Positions 1-11,672 of a stretch of 64,000 nucleotides of DNA are shown in pieces. The stretch covers positions 1-64,000 of the forward strand of contig JAGFNK010000054.1 in the NCBI GenBank assembly GCA_025769875.1. Direction: 5' to 3'. This stretch comes from Russula earlei (Eukaryota > Basidiomycota > Agaricomycetes > Russulales > Russulaceae). The notes under the pieces were generated by a model, which saw only the letters and a program-made list of their open reading frames with translations, had not been told where the DNA came from and did no database searches. Both the position numbers and the translations under genes were made by a program. Position 1 is the first letter of the stretch, and each line of letters opens with the position of its first letter.

Positions 1-1500
1 GTTAACCAGATCACCCCCAAATTCAACCCACTTGAAACTGAAATCCTGCACAGCAACCTCTCCCTAACACCCCTCCCAGAAAGCAAAGAACCTAGAAAAA
101 AGGCAAAACAATGAAGCAATTTGATTTGACCCGAGCATCACTAACAAAATGCACCTAGCTGAATGCTTCCGGATCTTCACCGACCCCACCAAAATCTCAA
201 TGATCCCTGCACTTAGATGCCACACAGATACTTACACACACCACCAAAAGTCATGGTCTACACAGACGGAGCCTGCTTCAACAACAGCAAGCTAAATGTG
301 TGCTGTGGCAGTGGCATATGGTTCCCCTCCAATAGTGAACAAAACACCTCCATAAGGGTCCCAGGTCCTGCACAATCCAACCAGATTGGTGAAATCGCTG
401 CAGTTATAGCAGCAATCGAAGCAACCCCGAATTTCAAACCACTCACCATCCTGACCAACTCAAAATATGTAATCAACAGCCTCACCACACATCTGCAGAC
501 CTGGGAAAACAATGGCTGGATAGGAATCAAAAATGCAATACACTATAAAAGAGCAGCCTACCTACTCAAAACGTGACTGGCTCCAACAGATTTTTGATGG
601 GTGAAAGGCCACACAGGAATTGAGGGAAATGAGGAGTGTGACCGCCTAGCCAAACTGGGAGCATCAAAAGATGAGGCCGACCCCCTCAACCTGATGATTC
701 CCCAAGAATTTGACCTACAAGGTGCAAAATTAGCCACGCTCATGCAGACCACCACCTACCAAGGCATCAGACAGAACAAAATTTACCCAGAATGACCCTC
801 CACAATGAGAAACCTACAAACCACCCAACTAGCCATCACGGAATACAACAACTCCCTCAAACAGACAAATCGATATGGAGGAGCATACGAAAACGCCCCA
901 TCCAAACCCAGATCCAGCAGTTCCTATACAAATCCTTACACACCACCCAGAAAATCGGCACCTTTTGGAAAAACATCCCAGGATATGAATCCCGACAACT
1001 CTGCCTCACCTGCAATACAATGGAGTCAATGGAACACATACTGGTAAGATGCACTGAAAATCCTACCATGAAAATATGGTCGCTGGCTGAAGATATGTGG
1101 CCACACGATCCTTGTCTCTGGCCGACCATCTCCCTCGGCACAATCTTAGGCTGTGGCAGCCTAACCCCCCCTACCCTGGATCCCTATCCCCCTGATGATT
1201 GAAACCTAGAAAAAACCCCAAGAGGTTCCAAACACCTCCTACAAATCCTCATCTCTGAAGCAGCCCACCTGATTTGGGTCTTGAGGTGTGAAAGATGAAT
1301 CCAAGAAAAAACGCACTCGGAAAGTGAGATAGAAGCGAGGTGGTTACGTGTCACAAACACGAGACTTAAAAACGACAGGATTACCGCAACCAAAATTAAA
1401 CGAGATAAAGGGTCCTACTGATTAGTCAAGGATACCTGGGAACACCTCCTCAAGAAAACCATGGAACTCCCAACAAACTGGCTCTCTCTTTGTGAGGTTT
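1..1500 (+). pseudogene. Decayed retroelement tail: RNase H domain plus C-terminal region
   Basis: This is the 3' part of a retroelement polyprotein that enters from the left edge; any reverse transcriptase lies outside the window. An RNase H fold is visible: VYTDGAC (first Asp) near 253, GEIAAVIAAIEA (Glu) near 391, LTNSKYVI near 460, and WVKGHTGIEGNEECD near 598-640 with the histidine loop and last Asp. A C-terminal block follows with IWRSIRKRPI, FWKNIPGYE and a C-x2-C pair before SMEHIL, a layout I know from Agaricomycete RNase H retroelements. The ORF is broken by frame changes near 210 and 790 and by TGA stops at 574, 595, 1200 and two further sites before 1430. The segment is poor in CpG. 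It is clearly not functional. The family assignment (non-LTR rather than another RNase H element) is inference. Confidence 0.75.
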
Positions 1501-1940
1501 TAGTGGGTAGGAGATCACCTTAGCTCGCCCCCCAAGCTAGGTGCCCTGAGTCCCACACTGTCCCCTAACGGGGTCGTGCATAAACGCATTTTATCCTCAC
1601 ACCCGGTCTGCGCACCGGCTACACGCGTTAGATAGGGCTGAACCCTTTTCTCCTGCTATCTAACCCTTATTCTAGGTAGTTACGGTACATTAACTATCAG
1701 AATAAACGCTTTCCAAAAAAAAGTCAAACACTCGAACACTTGCACTCCGCCCGACACCATTCCGCGCCCACCACCGCCCTCTTTCACTCGTCGCCCGCCC
1801 ACCGCATACACCCGTCACCCACCCAAGGCGAAGCCACCACCACCACCACATTGGGTAAAGCCCGACGCATCTTAACTTCGGCCGAAGAGACCCACTCGAC
1901 GACACCACCGTCGCCCTCGAATGTCATCCTTGTTGCCCAA
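1501..1940. other. Retroelement 3' flank and non-coding spacer
   Basis: The first 200 bases look like the 3' untranslated end of the upstream element (pyrimidine-rich, ending near a short A-rich stretch at 1716-1724). The rest is CpG-rich spacer leading into the tandem repeats. I see no convincing gene. Confidence 0.4.
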
Positions 1941-1942
1941 TG

Positions 1943-2430
1943 CCACGCATACCCGTTCCCTTAGACTCGGCTCTTCGTATGTTCTACTACGTTTTCGGAC
2001 TCTCCTTTCTTCTCTTTCGGTTTTAGTCTCGATGTGAACACACTTAGTCTTAATACAATAATTGACGACTCGGCCACATCGCCGACCGCGCGCACCATCG
2101 CTCACGCCCCCGTCGTCCAATACTACACATACCCGCCCTCTTAGACTCGACCCCTCTCATGATGCGAACACACTTAGTCTTGATGCAATGGACGACTCAG
2201 CCACATCGCCGAACGCGCACACCATCGTCCACGCCTCCGTCATCCAATACCACACATATCCGTTCTCTTTGACTCGGCCCTTCGTATGTTCTACTACATT
2301 TTCGGACTCTCCTTTCTTCTCTTTCAGTTTTAGTTGCGATACGAATGCATTCAGTCTCGATACGATCGACGACTAGGCCGCACCCCCAAACGTGTGCACC
2401 CTCACCCAATACCGTACACATCCGTTCTCT
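1943..2430. repeat. Degenerate tandem repeat, roughly 130-180 bp units
   Basis: A block beginning CATACCCGTTC/CATACCCGCCC and continuing CTTAGACTCG recurs at about 1943, 2125, 2252 and 2415. Between the first and third starts the same internal words return: TTCGTATGTTCTACTAC, TTCGGACTCTCCTTTCTTC, GACTCGGCCACATCGCCGA, GCGCACACCATCG. Unit spacing is uneven (about 182, 127 and 163 bp), so units carry deletions. It is GC- and CpG-richer than the flanking retroelements. The short ORFs here on both strands follow the repeat and are not credible genes. Confidence 0.7.
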
Positions 2431-4327
2431 TAGACTCAGCACGGACACTACGAACTAACGTACTGCTCTTCGACTCCGCGCATATCCGTTCTACACCCCC
2501 ATTTCTCTAATGTCCACCACCCAAACTATGCGCTAGCATCGGTAGGAGATCGACCGGTTCGGTACAATACACCTCGGAGTACCTACGATCGACACGTATA
2601 TAAAGCCCCGCTTCGCCTTAGAAGGGGGGCAGACATATAAACCTCAAAGTCTCCTTCTCGTTCCCCCTTTTTCTATCCTTTGTCAACCGACCTTGAGCGT
2701 GCCGCCGCCTTCGTTCGACAAATTAGTTTCGTTCAGTCTCACTCGTGTTCAAGGATCCCAATCGCACCCGGCTCGTTTGACCTCGCACGCGATTGGACTT
2801 TTCGCTCGCTCATTCCGCCCTTGCATACCACCGCACACTACCACGTCCCCTATGTCATCGATTCCGGCCTCCATCGCTTTCTAACTCGCGCCCTAACCCG
2901 TACCCCATCATGCCCGCGCGAGATCGCAAGCTCCTGCACGTCCCTGAGCACGCTGGCGAGCCGCACGATCTGAGCGGCTTTCATGCTGAGCTGTGCTGAG
3001 AGGTACGCAGGCGCACCTGCGTCTGTGTCTGCGGCTGCGCTGGCACCATCGACGCGCCATTCTTGCCATTCCGTGAATGTGCCGCGTTCGTGAACACCGG
3101 GATGCAGGCCGCAGCGTGGGCGTCTGCGAGAGCACCGGCTGCGGGTAGAGCTCGTTCTAGTCCAGTAGTGCGCGGATCGCGCGGTCAACTCGAATAGTGC
3201 GTCTTGCCGCACTTGAGTACTTGAGTGCCCGTGCGAACAATGTGGATGATGGGTTCTGGTGACTGAGTACTGAGCCGCCGTCTGCGTGCTGGGAGAACTG
3301 GCGAGGCTTATGCACCCAAGTTTATCTCTGAGATCGTCGACAGAATGTGCAGGTCTGTTCTTCTCTGACTGTATCATGTCAGAAATTCTGGGTTTAGTGG
3401 TCATTGTAGTAAAGATTTTGAAGCTGAGGTGAAGATCCGAGGGCGTGACAATCAGTATGCGGAAGCTGGAAGCGGGACTAGTGGCACGCGAGGGGAATTC
3501 AGGAATACAGGATTATCTCTTACTCCTTTTTGTTGGCTCACTTTTTCGAGCCTTTTAAGTACACCTTCGCACCTACGATACTTGTAAGTACTAGTTGTAA
3601 AATTTTGCTATGTAGTGTAAAAATTTCTTTTGTCAAGTAAGCCAATGTTGCCTTTGTGGCCTTTAGCCACAGTGATGAGCTTGCATTCTCAGTGAGCTCC
3701 ACAGTGTCCTTAAGACATTTTTGCTTGGGCCTGTATCTGAGACATTTAGGTGAAACCTCCCTTTTTTTGGCCTTTTAGCTTTTAGCACATGCAATCGTAA
3801 ACGAATGAGACGGATGTGAGATCGAGGCAAGGAGTCATTCAGAGCAACTTTCCCCCGTGAAGGGGGAGGGTTCCAAAAATTTTATTCCAGGCCCTTTCGG
3901 GTCCCGAGGCGTAGCGCGTCGCACCACGAAGGCGCTTCGCATGTCTTCGCCTTTGGTGGAGCAAAATCCACCACGTTGTGCTACCCTTCGTACATGAGCA
4001 CGCATATGTTATGTTCAAGGGATGCTGAATCGCACACAGTTCTGATGCACATATGAGACGACACGATGGCGGCCCGAGTCGGGATGAAGCCGTACCCGAA
4101 GCCCCACGTCCTAAGGGCATGTCTAACATATTGAGAAACCCGGGCGCTTATGGCGCATGCATCAAGGGTTATCGGGTAACGTCTCAGTATAGGTATACAA
4201 TTCCTCGCTTAGAACGTCGCTGCATCCACGTCGTATCAATTAAAATGATGCGACGGATGTAATGTAGACCTGCCATCATGACCCTGATCTTGCCTCTGTG
4301 GACAGAGGGGAGGTGGACGCGCCCCAG
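2431..4327. other. Non-coding or unassigned stretch with one TATA-like site
   Basis: A TATA-like sequence GTATATAAAG lies near 2596, followed by a CT-rich leader (2640-2680) as in fungal promoters, but no convincing gene follows. A minus-strand ORF at 2850-3404 (184 codons) has an arginine/serine-rich composition and no recognisable domain. Bases 3500-3840 are AT-richer with no ORF. The rest contains only short ORFs. Confidence 0.35.
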
Positions 4328-4333
4328 TATAAA
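4328..4333 (+). promoter_or_regulatory. TATA box of the 4,493 secreted protein gene
   Basis: TATAAA lies about 165 bp upstream of the ATG at 4493, inside CAGTATAAAGCC. It is followed by TGCAATTACAATTCT and CTAGCTG. The same string, with few changes, lies upstream of the secreted protein gene at 18,770-19,123, which supports this being the real core promoter and leader. Confidence 0.75.
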
Positions 4334-4492
4334 GCCAATGCCTGCAATTACAATTCTCTCTAGCTGTCCTCCAAATCACCATTTCATTTTACCAGCCGGT
4401 ACTGGTTACCGACAAACTTTCCTCGTCGCCATCTTGTTATTCCTCGACAACCTCGACAACCTTGTTTTCACAAATCCATATTCCCAATCAAC

Positions 4493-4935
4493 ATGCGAAC
4501 CTCCTCTGTTTTTGCAATATGTTGCCTTGCTGTTGGCATCACTTCATCGTTTGTGTTTCTTCGAGTCCTCTTTCTCCTCAGAAATTGACTTCACCTCGAA
4601 GAAATGCGCAGCCCAGCCAGCACGGTTCTAGTGGGAAGCCCCTTCCTCCGATAGACCTGTCTCAACACCGAGAGGCAGTGTCATCAATAGATCAGGAGTG
4701 GTTACAGCACAGTAATGCATACAGCACGCTCATAAAAGGGCTCCCAAGCGGACCAAGCAATGCTCATATCCTTGCGATAGACCGTTTTCTTAAGGCCACT
4801 GCACCACTGAGGAATGACATGGAAGGGTTGAAGAGAAATGACCCGAGCCTTGAGTGTGATCTGGAATGGATGGATAATATACGGAGGCAGTTGAGGGACG
4901 ACCGTGATCACATGAAGAAACACCTTGTTTTATAA
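4493..4935 (+). CDS. Small secreted protein, signal peptide family member 1
   Basis: A small protein predicted to be secreted; function unknown. The ATG at 4493 starts MRTSSVFAICCLAVGITSS, a short basic N-terminus followed by a hydrophobic core typical of a signal peptide. The ORF then closes in this frame, and an intron of about 47-50 nt near 4532-4601 is needed to join it to the long downstream frame, which runs NAQPSQHGSSGK, PLPPIDLSQH, then a charged helical-looking region ending KKHLVL at the stop 4933-4935. The splice sites are not certain (acceptor candidates CTCCTCAG at 4581 and CTCGAAG at 4601). Start, signal peptide, TATA box and leader resemble the gene at 18,770-19,123, while the mature part does not. 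No cysteine pattern or known domain is seen. An effector-like role is only a guess. Confidence 0.55.
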
Positions 4936-5507
4936 TTCCAGTATATTATGGATGTTCAAACTTGGATGCTTCCTGCTTTCATGAAAAGTCTCTCTTTTCG
5001 TGTACCACAAGTTTAAATAACATTTTTTTTTGAATCTCTGCTTGTTGGCTGTCACCCTGCATATTAGTAGAGGGGCTACCAGTAATAGAGCTGCATATAT
5101 TCTGAATGCCAATCATCTCTCTGCATGCCATTATGGCATATGTCTTGTCTATGATTCCAAGTAAGGAATGTGTTGAGGCCAGGCAATGTAGATTGACATG
5201 ATGAGGCCAACCCATATGTAATTGGATAATGTCACATCACACCAAGCCAACCAGAGTCTTTGGAATTTCACAAAAGACTGTCAGACTTTGTCAGCAGAGC
5301 AGTGCTTGAACATCTTTACAATTCAGAAAATCAATATTACTATTTATTAATAATGATAAGAATAAACTACTGTACTAATACGACCAACTCTTCAGTCATG
5401 CATCACAAGCCCCCTCTGAAGAGAAGAGATATGGCTCAGGTCACAGGTCACAACCAGTTATGAAGACTGTGATAAAAATCGTTAAAAAATTTCCTAAATG
5501 GGAATAT
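4936..5507. other. Downstream non-coding AT-rich stretch
   Basis: AT-rich sequence with several polyadenylation-like AATAAA-type words and no credible ORF. It probably holds the 3' end of the upstream gene followed by unassigned repeat-derived DNA. Confidence 0.35.
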
Positions 5508-5918
5508 TCATTTATTTATTATAAAAAAGTGCCTAAATTCATTGTCTGTGTCACTCCCATCATTTGCAACCCAAAATTTGGAGGAATAGAGGATGTTTGC
5601 ACACTTCTTATGCTTACCATGTCCTTCTACAGCTTGACTAGCCTGAGTTGTATCAACTACCTCACCTTGAACAGACTCCACTGAAGCACACTCTGCATCT
5701 GCAGTTAAAACAAGGCTGCCTTCTTCTCCTGGTATCAGTATGTACAGCTCATCATCATCATTGCAATCCATAGAGTTGGAGCATTCAAGTTGTGTATGCA
5801 TGGAAATGATGTCTGTCATGGGAACTTCGCCGTCATCACCATGAATATCAATAGCACTCTCTTCAAGGTCCTCCATTTGTTCGAGGGAAGTAAGTGTAGG
5901 AGGTGCATGGTGGGGCAC
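5508..5918 (-). CDS. Hypothetical acidic ORF, possibly a repeat-derived fragment
   Basis: An open frame of 136 codons on the minus strand with an acidic character (LEESAIDIHGDDGEVPM near the N-terminus, CNDDDELYILIPGEEG in the middle, NDGSDTDNEFRHF near the end). There is no signal peptide, membrane segment or domain that I recognise. The surrounding DNA is low in CpG and full of retroelement pieces, so this may be a remnant of a transposon-encoded or captured gene. A second frame on the same strand to 6160 is compositionally biased and probably not coding. I keep this as a weak candidate only. Confidence 0.2.
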   Translation of the reverse strand: MPHHAPPTLTSLEQMEDLEESAIDIHGDDGEVPMTDIISMHTQLECSNSMDCNDDDELYILIPGEEGSLVLTADAECASVESVQGEVVDTTQASQAVEGHGKHKKCANILYSSKFWVANDGSDTDNEFRHFFIINK

Positions 5919-6160
5919 ACCATCTCAGGAAATTGGCTGTGTGATCTCCACCCAAAACGTTGGGTCCACTGTATAGTGTGCCAGGTCGGGGCACGGGGAG
6001 TTTGTGGGGCTTGATCCAAGGGTGGGTACAGACAGGGAGGAGCTGAGAGCAAGCAGGGATCGTGCCCAGAACGCAATGCGCAAGCAAGAGAGAGAGTGTG
6101 TGTGTGTGTTCTTGAAAGAGAAGCGGGAGATTTTGAGGGAGTCAAGGTGTTCTTTGGCAC

Positions 6161-7096
6161 ATGAGAGGGTTAACACAGATGCAGACGCTCTTGATTTGAT
6201 TCCCTAAGCTACTGTACAGGACGGTAGCTACTTAAATACAAAAGTGCTACTCCAGAATCCTGATCTTCCTACTGCGAATCTGCAAGCATGAGGCAATGAC
6301 GTCGGGGGCGAGACACTATGGGCAGCGAGCCCTTGCGTAGCATGTTGATGATAATGTACATGTGTCATTCATGTCCGTGCATGGACATGTGGCAGGCAAG
6401 GATGATGCTTGAGGGATGAGTGGGCTGGAACTGAGGTGAGTGACGTCAACAGCAATTGACTTGAGCCATTGTCATAGTCTGCTGACATGGGGCAAGGACT
6501 GTGGCAGGGATGTCATTGAGAGGTGAGTGCATGAGAGAGAAGGAAAGGAAAAGAAAATGAAGGGTGAAGGGAGGGAGAACACGTGGCATAGGAGGGAGAT
6601 GGTACAAGTCATGTGAGTTTCCTGGCCAGCGGGCTCACACACCTTACAACTGTAAAAAGCTCACAAAGTGTTTTTGATGCCTCACGACTGGGATCTGGGA
6701 GGAGGGCTTGATGGACATCTATTGGGATAAAGCTGTTCAGTGCAGTCATGGTTGTAGCTGCACAGTCCTCAAAGCACACAACAATTTTTTCAACAAGGAT
6801 TTAATGTTCAAATCCCGACTCGCACTCAAGTTGTGTGTCAGACCGCCATCCTGATGTTATGTCACATGTTGCCTCTCGGCCCAATCAGGGTTTTGAAGAG
6901 ATGCGAGACTTGTCACACAGTTTTCCCAACTTTGAAGAGTCAGTCGGTCATCGAAATCTGTCACATGTCACAAGCTATGAAGAGTTTGTCATATTAGTAC
7001 AGTACTGGAAAACAGAAGTTGTTGTACTCAAAATGGAAATTGGCATAACAGAGGGTCAATGTTGCACCATGCTCTTCTTTCCGCTGCAATGATGCC
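6161..7096. other. CpG-poor spacer between repeats
   Basis: There are no credible genes. TG/CA-rich words such as CATGTG, CACATG and GTGTGT dominate, as expected for old methylated repeat DNA. A short plus-strand ORF at 6835-7092 has no recognisable features. Confidence 0.3.
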
Positions 7097-8565
7097 TGTT
7101 GAGAATCAAGGCCAAGACCTGGCCATACATCATTCTATTTTGCTCAAAGAAGCTGTTTCTACTTTGCATCATCTATGTACTTCTACTTCCAATGACAGTT
7201 CCATTCTACAAGCATAGAACACTAGCCAAATCATTCCCCAAGTCTCTGTGGCTCACTTGGACAACCTCCTCCTTAATTAGCATTTATTGGTCCAGTCAGG
7301 TCCAGTTTTTCACCATTTCATTGGTGAACCAGAACGGGGACTGGTTTACTCACTCCAACAACTCATCTTGAACTGGACTGGACCCCAAAGGGTTGGTCCA
7401 TGGCAGTCCTACTTCATGCTACAACCAGTTTGGACCAGTTCAACCCAAACCAGTCTACAACTTGTTTAAGTCAGTTCAAACTGCCATTCTGCAACATGAT
7501 CCCCATAAGTAAAACAAACTCCTATGCCTCTCACCTCCATCCCATCTCTCACTTGTCTCACATTCTCTTCCCAACACTCCTTCATCGCTTGTACTTCCAC
7601 TCACTGCTCATTGTCATGAACCATTCCCCGGGGAGGGCCCTTGAAGGACCCTTCCTTATAGGAGGAAACCCAGCCTCTATGATGCCACCCTGTTCACACG
7701 AGCAAAAGGGGTGAGTAGAGGTGTCCACAATATCGCGCGCGCATTGTTGCGCGAGCGATTCTCGGCACAATCAACATACAGCAAGCCCCACTTAAAGGCA
7801 ACCCTTCTAGCAACTAAGGACAGTATTAGAGCCTTCCTAGGGACCCTTTGGAACGACCCTAGGAACTCTACAATAGGTACTAACCTAGTATCAAAGGCCC
7901 TACAACGCGTTATTAGACCAACTCTAATAACTATAGAACGAACTATAAGGCAACACTAAGGACCTTAATAGAAGTATTAGGGTCGACTCTAAGGACCCTA
8001 ATAGAACTATATAAGGGCCTTATAAGATAACACTATTCCATAACCAAACTACAAGTCCTCAAATGACCGACCCTAAACTAACTAACAGGAAATGAATCAG
8101 GTGCTTGCATGTGTACTAAAGCAGTGAACACGTGGACAATGGAAGCTCTTACTCATCAAGAGAAGCTTCTTACTCAGCAGCTTACTGAGCATGACTGAGC
8201 ATGCTCAGTAAGTGTCCTCCGACTTCTTACTCATCACTCTATTGTGCTTGATAACAAGGTTATGACTTGTTCCCTATTTAGCAGCTCTCTTGTAGTATAT
8301 AAGCGCTCAATAAAGTAGCGGACAGTCCTCAGACTGTCCATTTGTTTACGGCACTCTCTACCCCTGGGATACTCCTTTAAGGACCATCCCCTTGTGACCA
8401 CCCTGGCCTCTTCCCTGCGTGATTGCTCGACTCTCACAGTAACAGTTCCTCTCTGGTATCTGTTACTACTCTGGACTCTACTTCTTGCCCACGCAGTCTT
8501 GGACGTCTATCGACTCGTCTTCGAGCTTATCCCTCGCTCTTGAACTGGATAGTTCAACAGTGAGT
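7097..8565 (+). repeat. LTR copy of a deleted LTR retroelement, interrupted by an insertion
   Basis: The sequence starts TGTTGAGAATCAAGGCCAAG at 7097 and matches the start of the copy at 9353 and, inverted, the copy ending at 17,709. After about 160 bp the match is lost. It resumes before 8297 with AGTATATAAG, then CAGACTGTCCATTTGT, as in the other two copies. In the 9353 copy the distance from start to TATA is about 510 bp; here it is about 1,200 bp, so roughly 690 bp of foreign sequence sits inside. The copy ends near TTCAACA at about 8555. It contains no ORF with recognisable function. Confidence 0.6.
7260..7960. mobile_element. Probable insertion inside the LTR, with inverted GGTCCAG arms
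   Basis: This is the part of the 7,097-8,565 LTR copy absent from its relatives. GGTCCAGTCAGGTCCAGTTT at 7289-7308 is opposed by AACTGGACTGGACC at 7371-7384, so the stretch can fold into a hairpin, and further CCAGTTTGGACCAGTT words follow to 7450. From 7,735 the sequence turns to GCGCGCGC and then to repeated AAGGACC(C)TAATAGAA words. The borders are inferred from loss of LTR similarity, not from target duplications. It may be more than one insertion. Confidence 0.4.
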
Positions 8566-9352
8566 CTTGACACTCATAACCTTCTTTGCTTGCCACATGC
8601 CCAAGCACCTCAAAGGCCAGAATGACAACTTCTGCTCCTCTGGCAACTTCACTGTCCTCCACCCTCACCTACTCAGTGCCAGCATTATGCCCAGAACTTT
8701 CATCTTCTCAATCAGCCTTTTATCCATCATTCATCCTCTTCGTTTTCCTTCATCATCTCTGCTGCATTGACTCTCCCTGCATTTCCAATTTCCTTTCAGC
8801 TGACCTCTTTGCCTCCATCCCTCAGCTACACCATTTGCCTCCTGTCATCTTTCACCCTCTGTCTCGCTGCCGATCATCACTCCCTTTGTCCTTTCATTGG
8901 TTCCCAGTCCACTGCCTCATGACCTTGATGACCACATCATCACTCCCCTTGTCCTTTTACACTCTTCTAGTCCACCACCTCACATTCTCATCTACCATCA
9001 CCTATGGTTACATCTCCCTTTCATCACTACCTCACTTGCCTCACCTGGACTAGACCTGTATTTCATTGCATCCTCACATCTTATCACCCTCAATACCTTC
9101 CCATAGCTGATTGGCACCCCCACTGTGATCAAGTTGGAAGGCCCATTGCCCACTTGCATCATGTTGCCCTCCTCACACATCCTCCCATCCCAAAGTACTG
9201 TCAGAAGATGTGACAGCCCCTCTGTGGTTCCTGTCTCCACTAACCTGTGTTCTGGTTTTTATTTTATTCCTGCTTACTTACCCTTCATACTTACTTAGTT
9301 TCCTTTCATACTTCAATAGGCCCTTGTTACAATTTGATTCAGTATGCATCTC
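8566..9352 (+). mobile_element. Short internal remnant between two LTR copies
   Basis: About 790 bp separates the first LTR copy from the second same-strand copy at 9353. It is strongly pyrimidine-rich. Its longest ORF (8586-9053) is leucine/serine/proline-rich and shows no gag, protease or reverse transcriptase motif. If the two LTRs belong together, this is a largely deleted, non-autonomous element. The relationship is inferred from LTR similarity and orientation only. Confidence 0.4.
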
Positions 9353-10045
9353 TGTTGTGAACCAAGGCCAAGTCCTGGTCATGTATCATCCTATCTCATT
9401 CAAAGAAGCTTCTCTGACTTTGTATTGTCTACCCACCTCTATTTCCAATGACTGCTCTCTTCTACAAGCATACATCACAAGGATTCTTCGCCCTCCAAGT
9501 CCCTGTGGCTTGCTTGGACACCCCCCTCCCCATTTGGGTAACCCACCATGTGCCAACCACATGGCCACTCAGCCACTGGGTCCCAAAACACTGGAAGGGC
9601 TCCTAGACCTCCTAGAACAATCCACATGATGTCATAAAGTGCCACTGACATCATGGCTGACTGAGCAACTCCACTATGACCTCATATGCTCACTAAGCAC
9701 TCCCATAAGTAATGTCATTATGATGTCATTGCTCCACAGTCTCCCTAATCATCCTGAGTCACCTATTGGTCTGATGCAACAAGTTTATGCCCCTTGAATC
9801 CGATTGGAGTGGTCTAAAGAGTCTGAGTTATGTTCTGTAGTTCGTACTCAGACTTGTAACTAGTATATAAGTCCCAATGTAGCATGGCAGTCATCAGACT
9901 GTCCATTTGTGATACTCTCCTTCCAAAGTACTCCTCAGTGACCACTTTGTTTAAAGTCCCTTGCTCCCCAAGGTATTCCTTTGCAACTGCCTTGTCTCAA
10001 GCCTTCAATACTGGCCTCTAGCCTTTGCCTCTGTCTTCTGCAGCA
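9353..10045 (+). repeat. LTR copy (plus orientation)
   Basis: It begins TGTTGTGAACCAAGGCCAAG and carries TGACATCATGGCTGACTGAG, the TATA element AGTATATAAGTCCCAATG near 9864 and CAGACTGTCCATTTGTGATA. It ends abruptly at GCAGCA where the poly-T of the LINE begins. Each block is found in the same order in the inverted copy at about 16,990-17,709, including GACTGTCCATTTGTGATACT. The terminal TG fits an LTR; the 3' terminus appears truncated at the LINE junction. Confidence 0.65.
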
Positions 10046-10229
10046 TTTTTTTTTTTTTTTTTTTTTTTTAAAATCTGAATTTGTATTCTGCTGCGCGTAA
10101 AACATGATACAGAGGCGGTCACGGGCATGGTATGTGACATAATGTGATTAGGTGTTTATGGGTCTTGGGTTGTCCGCTGAGGCGGTATGACAGCAGTAGA
10201 GTATAGTGTTTGGTGGTTGGTTGTGATGA

Positions 10230-11330
10230 TTATGTGGGGTGTCTCTGCATTCCCTGGTTCTCCCTTCTCCCTCCTGGGTCCCAGTTTTCCCTCGGTTTTA
10301 GGCACACCTTCGTTTCTTTGAGAAAGAGAAGCGTGCTCTGTGCCCATTCTGGGTGGTCAAACAGCTGGGGTAGGTTTTGTGGGCGGCCATTTGCAGACAG
10401 ATGTCTGTGGCACGCGTCGTGGAGGAGTGGGCATGTCAGGAGCACGTGCTCAACTGTTTGGAGGGGCTTGCCACATAGGCACGCAATCTGTGCAGGTGTG
10501 TGCCTTGGGTGGAAGCGTTGAGTGTATTCCCCGATGAACGCGTGACCTGTGATGATTCGGTAGAAGGTGAACGTGGATAATCTCGAGAGCTTATCTTTTT
10601 GTTCTGTATTGTTGTTTCTGTTGTGTTTGTTGTTGCGGTTTCCTATGTCGGTCTGCCTTGGTTTTTTCTGGGCGACTGCTGTGGGGTGAGGCTTCCCTGT
10701 TTGGCGGTTTGGAGAGTGCTGTGCGGTATGCAAGAGAGGTTCGGGGCGACTCGTGCCAGATCCTTCCCCATTCTGCTATTGCTTCCCTTTCGTGTCTTCT
10801 TTTTTGTTCGTCTAGGGCTAAAGGTTCAGTGATATCTTCAGTGTAGGCTGTGTGCGCGGCTTCCATGGCTAGTTGTTTAGCCTTTCTGTACCCTGTTGGT
10901 TTGCTGTTCCTAGGTATCCAGAGCAGTATTATGTTCGTTTCAGGATAGGTGTTGATGATCTCACCTATTTGATTCAGATGATGTAGGGCTGTTGCTTGTT
11001 CATCGTGGGGCTTGTAATTGGTGGCCAGTTCTGAGGCCGCTCGTGTTGGTAGGTAGATGTGGGCAGATGTGGGAGTGTCCAACATCTGCGCATCAAGGTA
11101 GTCAGCTAGGACTTCTAGTCCGATTGCTAGTGAGCGGAGGTGTGTGCCTTCATCCGTCACTGTCATTCCAATTACTTGTTCTTTGTGTCCCTGTGTCTTC
11201 TCATTCTTATAAAGTATGGCCGCTGTTGCGCCGATTTGCTTGTTGTCAGTTCGGTTTTTGTTGGTTTTGACTCCACTGCAGTATATGGTGATGTTTGCTT
11301 CTGCTCAGGTGCTGATCCGTTACCTCTCCT
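10230..11330 (-). pseudogene. LINE ORF2 3' part: RNase-H-like region and C-terminal block
   Basis: Two overlapping frames carry the end of ORF2. The first (11166 to about 10700) reads LRSLAIGLEVLADYL and IILLWIPRNSK, the middle and last strands of an RNase-H-like fold, with PGN-type spacing but without a clean catalytic set. The second (about 10640-10240) reads FYRIITGHAFIGEYTQRFH followed by CLCGKPLQTVEHVLLTCP, a C-x-C...H...C block that commonly closes such ORFs. The two frames need an indel between them. Confidence 0.6.
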
Positions 11331-11672
11331 ACTCTAACATGTCCAGTCCCAGTCTGGGGTGCCAGGTGGGATATTGGGAAGGTCCTCTATGCATGGGCTG
11401 TTCACTGTCGTTCTGTTTGCTAGTGCCCTCAGGGTGGTCTTTGCTCTGTGGCTGTTTGGTGTCAGTAGGGGCATGCCTCGGCCTGGTTGGTTGAGCCAGT
11501 TGCCTCCGAGTCTTCTTCGTAGTTGGCTGTTGTTTGTCATGCGATGGAGTCTAATGCCTGCATTGTTAGTTAGTTTGTTAAGGCGTATTCTCATAGGGAG
11601 GATGGTCAGTAGTTGGTGTAGGGGTTCCCTCGGGGTTGTGTGGAAAGCCCCAGGCTATAATCCTGACCGCAG

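Noticed and set aside
2850..3404. 184-codon minus-strand ORF as a gene
   Set aside because: Arginine/serine-rich with no domain or intron structure; the opposite strand is equally open in parts.
5925..6176. ORFs on both strands around 6,000
   Set aside because: They contain simple GTGTGT/CACACA repeats and have no consistent protein features.
10046..10069. RNA polymerase III terminator
   Set aside because: The 24-base T run fits the poly-A tail of the minus-strand LINE that begins there.
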